Assembly: GCA_024280195.1 (NCBI GenBank)
Contig: JAJRQP010000109.1
Span: forward strand, 1 to 8,901
DNA length: 8,901 bases
Source: Bacteroidota bacterium
GTDB lineage: Bacteria; Bacteroidota; Bacteroidia; Flavobacteriales_D; Crocinitomicaceae
Reading direction: 5' to 3'
A model generated the notes under the pieces. It saw nothing but the letters and a program-made list of their open reading frames with translations. It was not told where the DNA came from and searched no databases. The translations under genes and the position numbers were made by a program. This document shows, piece by piece, positions 6,729-8,901 of this stretch. Positions within the stretch are counted from its first letter, which is position 1. Each line of letters opens with the position of its first letter.

Positions 6729-8240
6729 ATGATAGATACAGAACTGTACGAAGCTAAAATTTTATATCCTTTTCAGGAGAAAACAATTAATCTTATACTT
6801 GAAGAGTTGTCATCTAATGACAAGGATTTCAATCTATTATTCCAGTTACCAACAGGAGGAGGGAAGACTGTTATTTTTTCTGAAATAGCTAAAAGATACA
6901 TAGCAAAAACGGGGAAAAAGGTATTGATCCTTACGCATAGAATTGAATTATCTGTTCAAACATCGAAACAACTAACTGCAATTGCTGTCAATAATAAGGT
7001 TATTAACAGTGAAGTTAAAGATATTCCGAATCAAGATGAATACAATTGCTTCATTGCAATGGTAGAAACTTTGAATAATCGTTTAAACGATGATAAAAAT
7101 TTTATACAAAATGTTGGTCTCGTAATTGTCGATGAGGCTCATTACAACAGTTTTAGAAAAATCTTTCAATTTTACGACGATGCAAATATACTTGGAGTAA
7201 CCGCTACGCCTTTAAGTAGCAACAAGGCGTTACCATTGAATGATAACTATAACAAACTACTTGTTGGTGAAAGTATTTCTTCTTTAATTGAAAGTGGATA
7301 TCTAGCCGATGCAGAGTCTTATACGTATGATGTTAATTTACATGGATTAAAAATTGGTTCGAATGGTGATTTCACAGTGAGTAGCTCTGACGTCGTTTAT
7401 GGAAATTATTTCATGCAAGAGAAGTTGTTATTTGCCTACGAAGAAGTTGCAATTGGGACTAAGACATTAATTTTTAATTCAGGAATTGAAACTTCGATTC
7501 GTGTTGAAGAGACATTCAAAAAGAGAGGGTATAAAATCCGTCATTTAGATTCTACATTTAGTGATAAAGACAGAAAAGATGTCTTGGCTTGGTTTAAAAA
7601 GACAGATGATGCTATATTGACTTCGGTAGGAATCTTAACAACTGGCTTTGATGAACCAACTGTAATGGCAATAATTCTTAACAGAGCAACAAGGTCATTA
7701 ACTTTATACCATCAAATGATTGGTCGTGGTTCAAGAAAACTGCCTAAGAAAGATCAATTTAAATTGATTGATTTAGGTAATAATGTCAGGAGGTTTGGGG
7801 TTTGGCAAGATTACATTAATTGGCAAGATGCATTCAAATTTCCTGATAGATTTTTGGAAGCTAGACTGTCTGAGGTAGAAGATATTGAATTTGAAGCAAA
7901 ATTTGAATTCCCTCGTGGCTCAGATGATGTTTTTGATCTAGAAAAGTTAAATAATTTCAATATTAAAGAAATTTATTACGACTGTATAGACAGTGGGAAG
8001 AAAGGGAAAGATGCAGTAGAAATGTCTCTGAATAACCATTTTGAAGTGATAAAAGATGCTGCAGAAGATTTTTTCCATGGACTGGAATTGATGGGAGTCT
8101 TAGGGCCTCACATTGAGCATCGATTAAAGCATTACACAAAGTGCATCACGAAAAGTACTCCTAATTATTATAAGTATTTAATAGAGACTTATTTACGTCA
8201 ACTTCGTCAGAAGTTAAGGGCAAATCTAGATGATGAATAA
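6729..8240 (+). CDS. DEAD/DEAH-box superfamily 2 helicase (ResIII-type), Bacteroidota family
   Basis: This 503-residue protein is an ATP-dependent SF2 helicase or translocase, cytoplasmic. The two RecA-like domains are complete: a conserved Gln in YPFQ (16) before motif I QLPTGGGKT (39-47), motif Ia LTHRIEL (68-74), motif II DEAH (135-138), motif III GVTATPL (156-162), motif IV TLIFNSG (246-252), motif V LTTGFDEP (303-310) and motif VI QMIGRGSR (329-336). From about residue 365 to the end lies a roughly 140-residue charged, helix-rich region that I cannot assign to a known domain. The overall sequence matches a family I recall in many Flavobacteria, near 500 residues, with no assigned role. 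The helicase core resembles ResIII/RadD-like proteins, but no nuclease domain or methylase neighbour is present, so restriction is not supported. DNA repair or RNA remodelling are guesses. It is monocistronic with its own promoter. Confidence 0.9.
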   Translation: MIDTELYEAKILYPFQEKTINLILEELSSNDKDFNLLFQLPTGGGKTVIFSEIAKRYIAKTGKKVLILTHRIELSVQTSKQLTAIAVNNKVINSEVKDIPNQDEYNCFIAMVETLNNRLNDDKNFIQNVGLVIVDEAHYNSFRKIFQFYDDANILGVTATPLSSNKALPLNDNYNKLLVGESISSLIESGYLADAESYTYDVNLHGLKIGSNGDFTVSSSDVVYGNYFMQEKLLFAYEEVAIGTKTLIFNSGIETSIRVEETFKKRGYKIRHLDSTFSDKDRKDVLAWFKKTDDAILTSVGILTTGFDEPTVMAIILNRATRSLTLYHQMIGRGSRKLPKKDQFKLIDLGNNVRRFGVWQDYINWQDAFKFPDRFLEARLSEVEDIEFEAKFEFPRGSDDVFDLEKLNNFNIKEIYYDCIDSGKKGKDAVEMSLNNHFEVIKDAAEDFFHGLELMGVLGPHIEHRLKHYTKCITKSTPNYYKYLIETYLRQLRQKLRANLDDE

Positions 8241-8250
8241 TCCTCACCTT

Positions 8251-8880
8251 TTAGTAAGAAAGTAATAATTCAGTAGTATCGAAAGGACTGGTTATAACCG
8301 ATTGGTCACCAATTAAACTTGTTCCAAGTAAACTATAAGTAACCTTGTAAGTTGAATTTCCATCATTGATGCAGTAAACCGTAGTGTCAACTGCTCCAAT
8401 AATACTTTGTTCCAAAGGACTACAGCATTCCAAACAATCAGATTTACCTACAATTCTTCGATACCTTAAGTTGTCGGATGAATTAGCAGGAGCAACATTT
8501 ACAAAGCGTAATGCTACCCAAGATTTTGCGGTTGTAGAGTAATTTCGAATGTTATCACTTTCAATCGTCATGTCAGAAAAATTGATACTTGAATTGATTG
8601 AAAAGTAGTTCTGTTTTTGAATTTTTAATTTATACGACAAGACATTATCTCTCTTGAAAATAAAAGAATAAGTTCCATCAGAAGATGTTGAGGTTGTACC
8701 AATTAACTGGTCTTGTGTAGTTCCTGCTTCTATTGCGAAGAGTTGAATTGTTGCACCTCCTAGTGAGGTAGCTAATGACGTATCAGTTATTGTACCTCTC
8801 AATGTGAAGTCAGCCTTTCCTTTTTTCTTGCAACTTGAATAAAGGAGCGCGAAACTCAAAATGATTAAAATTACTCTCAT
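8251..8880 (-). CDS. Uncharacterised lipoprotein with a carboxypeptidase-regulatory-like beta-sandwich domain
   Basis: This 209-residue protein starts with a lipoprotein signal peptide (MRVILIILSFALLYSSC); lipobox LYSSC gives Cys17 as the lipid anchor, followed by the basic KKKGK. It should sit in the cell envelope. Residues about 26-93 (LRGTITD, GGATIQLFA, SSDGTYSFIF, YKLKIQKQNYF) have the strand-turn pattern of CarboxypepD_reg-like or CNA-B-like beta-sandwich domains that are common in Bacteroidota surface proteins. The second half (about 120-209) starts WVALRFVNVAP and contains cysteines 149, 152, 153 and 170 (CLECC and VYC), which could form disulfides. I do not recognise that half and see no catalytic motif. 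The start is fixed by the signal peptide and a -7 element only four bases upstream. Its stop is 10 bases from that of the convergent helicase gene, with no terminator between them. Confidence 0.8.
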   Translation of the reverse strand: MRVILIILSFALLYSSCKKKGKADFTLRGTITDTSLATSLGGATIQLFAIEAGTTQDQLIGTTSTSSDGTYSFIFKRDNVLSYKLKIQKQNYFSINSSINFSDMTIESDNIRNYSTTAKSWVALRFVNVAPANSSDNLRYRRIVGKSDCLECCSPLEQSIIGAVDTTVYCINDGNSTYKVTYSLLGTSLIGDQSVITSPFDTTELLLSY

Positions 8881-8884
8881 AATT

Positions 8885-8892
8885 CAAAATTA
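8885..8892 (-). promoter_or_regulatory. -7 promoter element of the lipoprotein gene, implying a leaderless mRNA
   Basis: On the minus strand TAATTTTG (8892-8885) matches TAnnTTTG exactly and is separated from the ATG (8880) by only AATT. The matching -33 element would lie beyond the window end at 8901, so only half of the promoter can be seen. Confidence 0.55.
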
Positions 8893-8901
8893 CAGATTTT
8901 T

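Noticed and set aside
6729..8240. Type III or Type I restriction-modification or phage-defence module
   Set aside because: Only the helicase is present; no nuclease domain, methylase, specificity subunit or defence neighbour is visible, and the family appears to be common chromosomal content in Bacteroidota.

Overview
The window is AT-rich DNA from a member of the Bacteroidota, most likely order Flavobacteriales. This rests on three observations. The protein sequences look typical of that group. Shine-Dalgarno sites are nearly absent. Five transcription units start just downstream of a Bacteroidota-type -7 element, TAnnTTTG, and three of these have a recognisable -33 TTG or a near match at the right distance. 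The content is mostly housekeeping genes. I see no rRNA, tRNA, CRISPR array, insertion sequence, phage gene or recognisable defence or biosynthetic island.

Layout. Positions 1-171 hold the C-terminal tail of a membrane protein that resembles the tail of BatA/VWA-type proteins. A 50-residue protein gene (294-446) follows on the plus strand and ends at a perfectly palindromic bidirectional terminator (446-483). On the minus strand, 4686 down to 501, is a compact three-gene operon: an acyl-CoA carboxylase carboxyltransferase subunit of methylcrotonyl-CoA type, an ElaA-like acetyltransferase and an M13 (neprilysin/PepO-type) metallopeptidase lipoprotein. The gaps are 11 and 8 bases. The operon shares a short divergent promoter region with pcm (protein-L-isoaspartate methyltransferase, plus strand). 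The visible pcm promoter implies translation from 4798 and an almost leaderless mRNA. pcm converges on trxB (thioredoxin reductase, minus strand), with a bidirectional hairpin terminator between them. A 286-base intergenic region with two divergent promoters separates trxB from a plus-strand SF2 helicase of a family I recognise as widespread in Bacteroidota. The helicase converges, with only 10 bases between stop codons, on a minus-strand lipoprotein that has a carboxypeptidase-regulatory-like beta-sandwich domain. That gene also appears leaderless.

Functional picture. pcm (repair of isoaspartyl damage), trxB (thioredoxin reduction) and the envelope peptidase share a loose theme of protein maintenance, but separate promoters argue against one pathway. 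The carboxyltransferase would need a biotin carboxylase/biotin carrier partner encoded elsewhere. I found no convincing undescribed multi-gene system. The most interesting items are the leaderless promoter geometry shared by two genes, the small 50-residue protein, and the helicase with its uncharacterised C-terminal domain.
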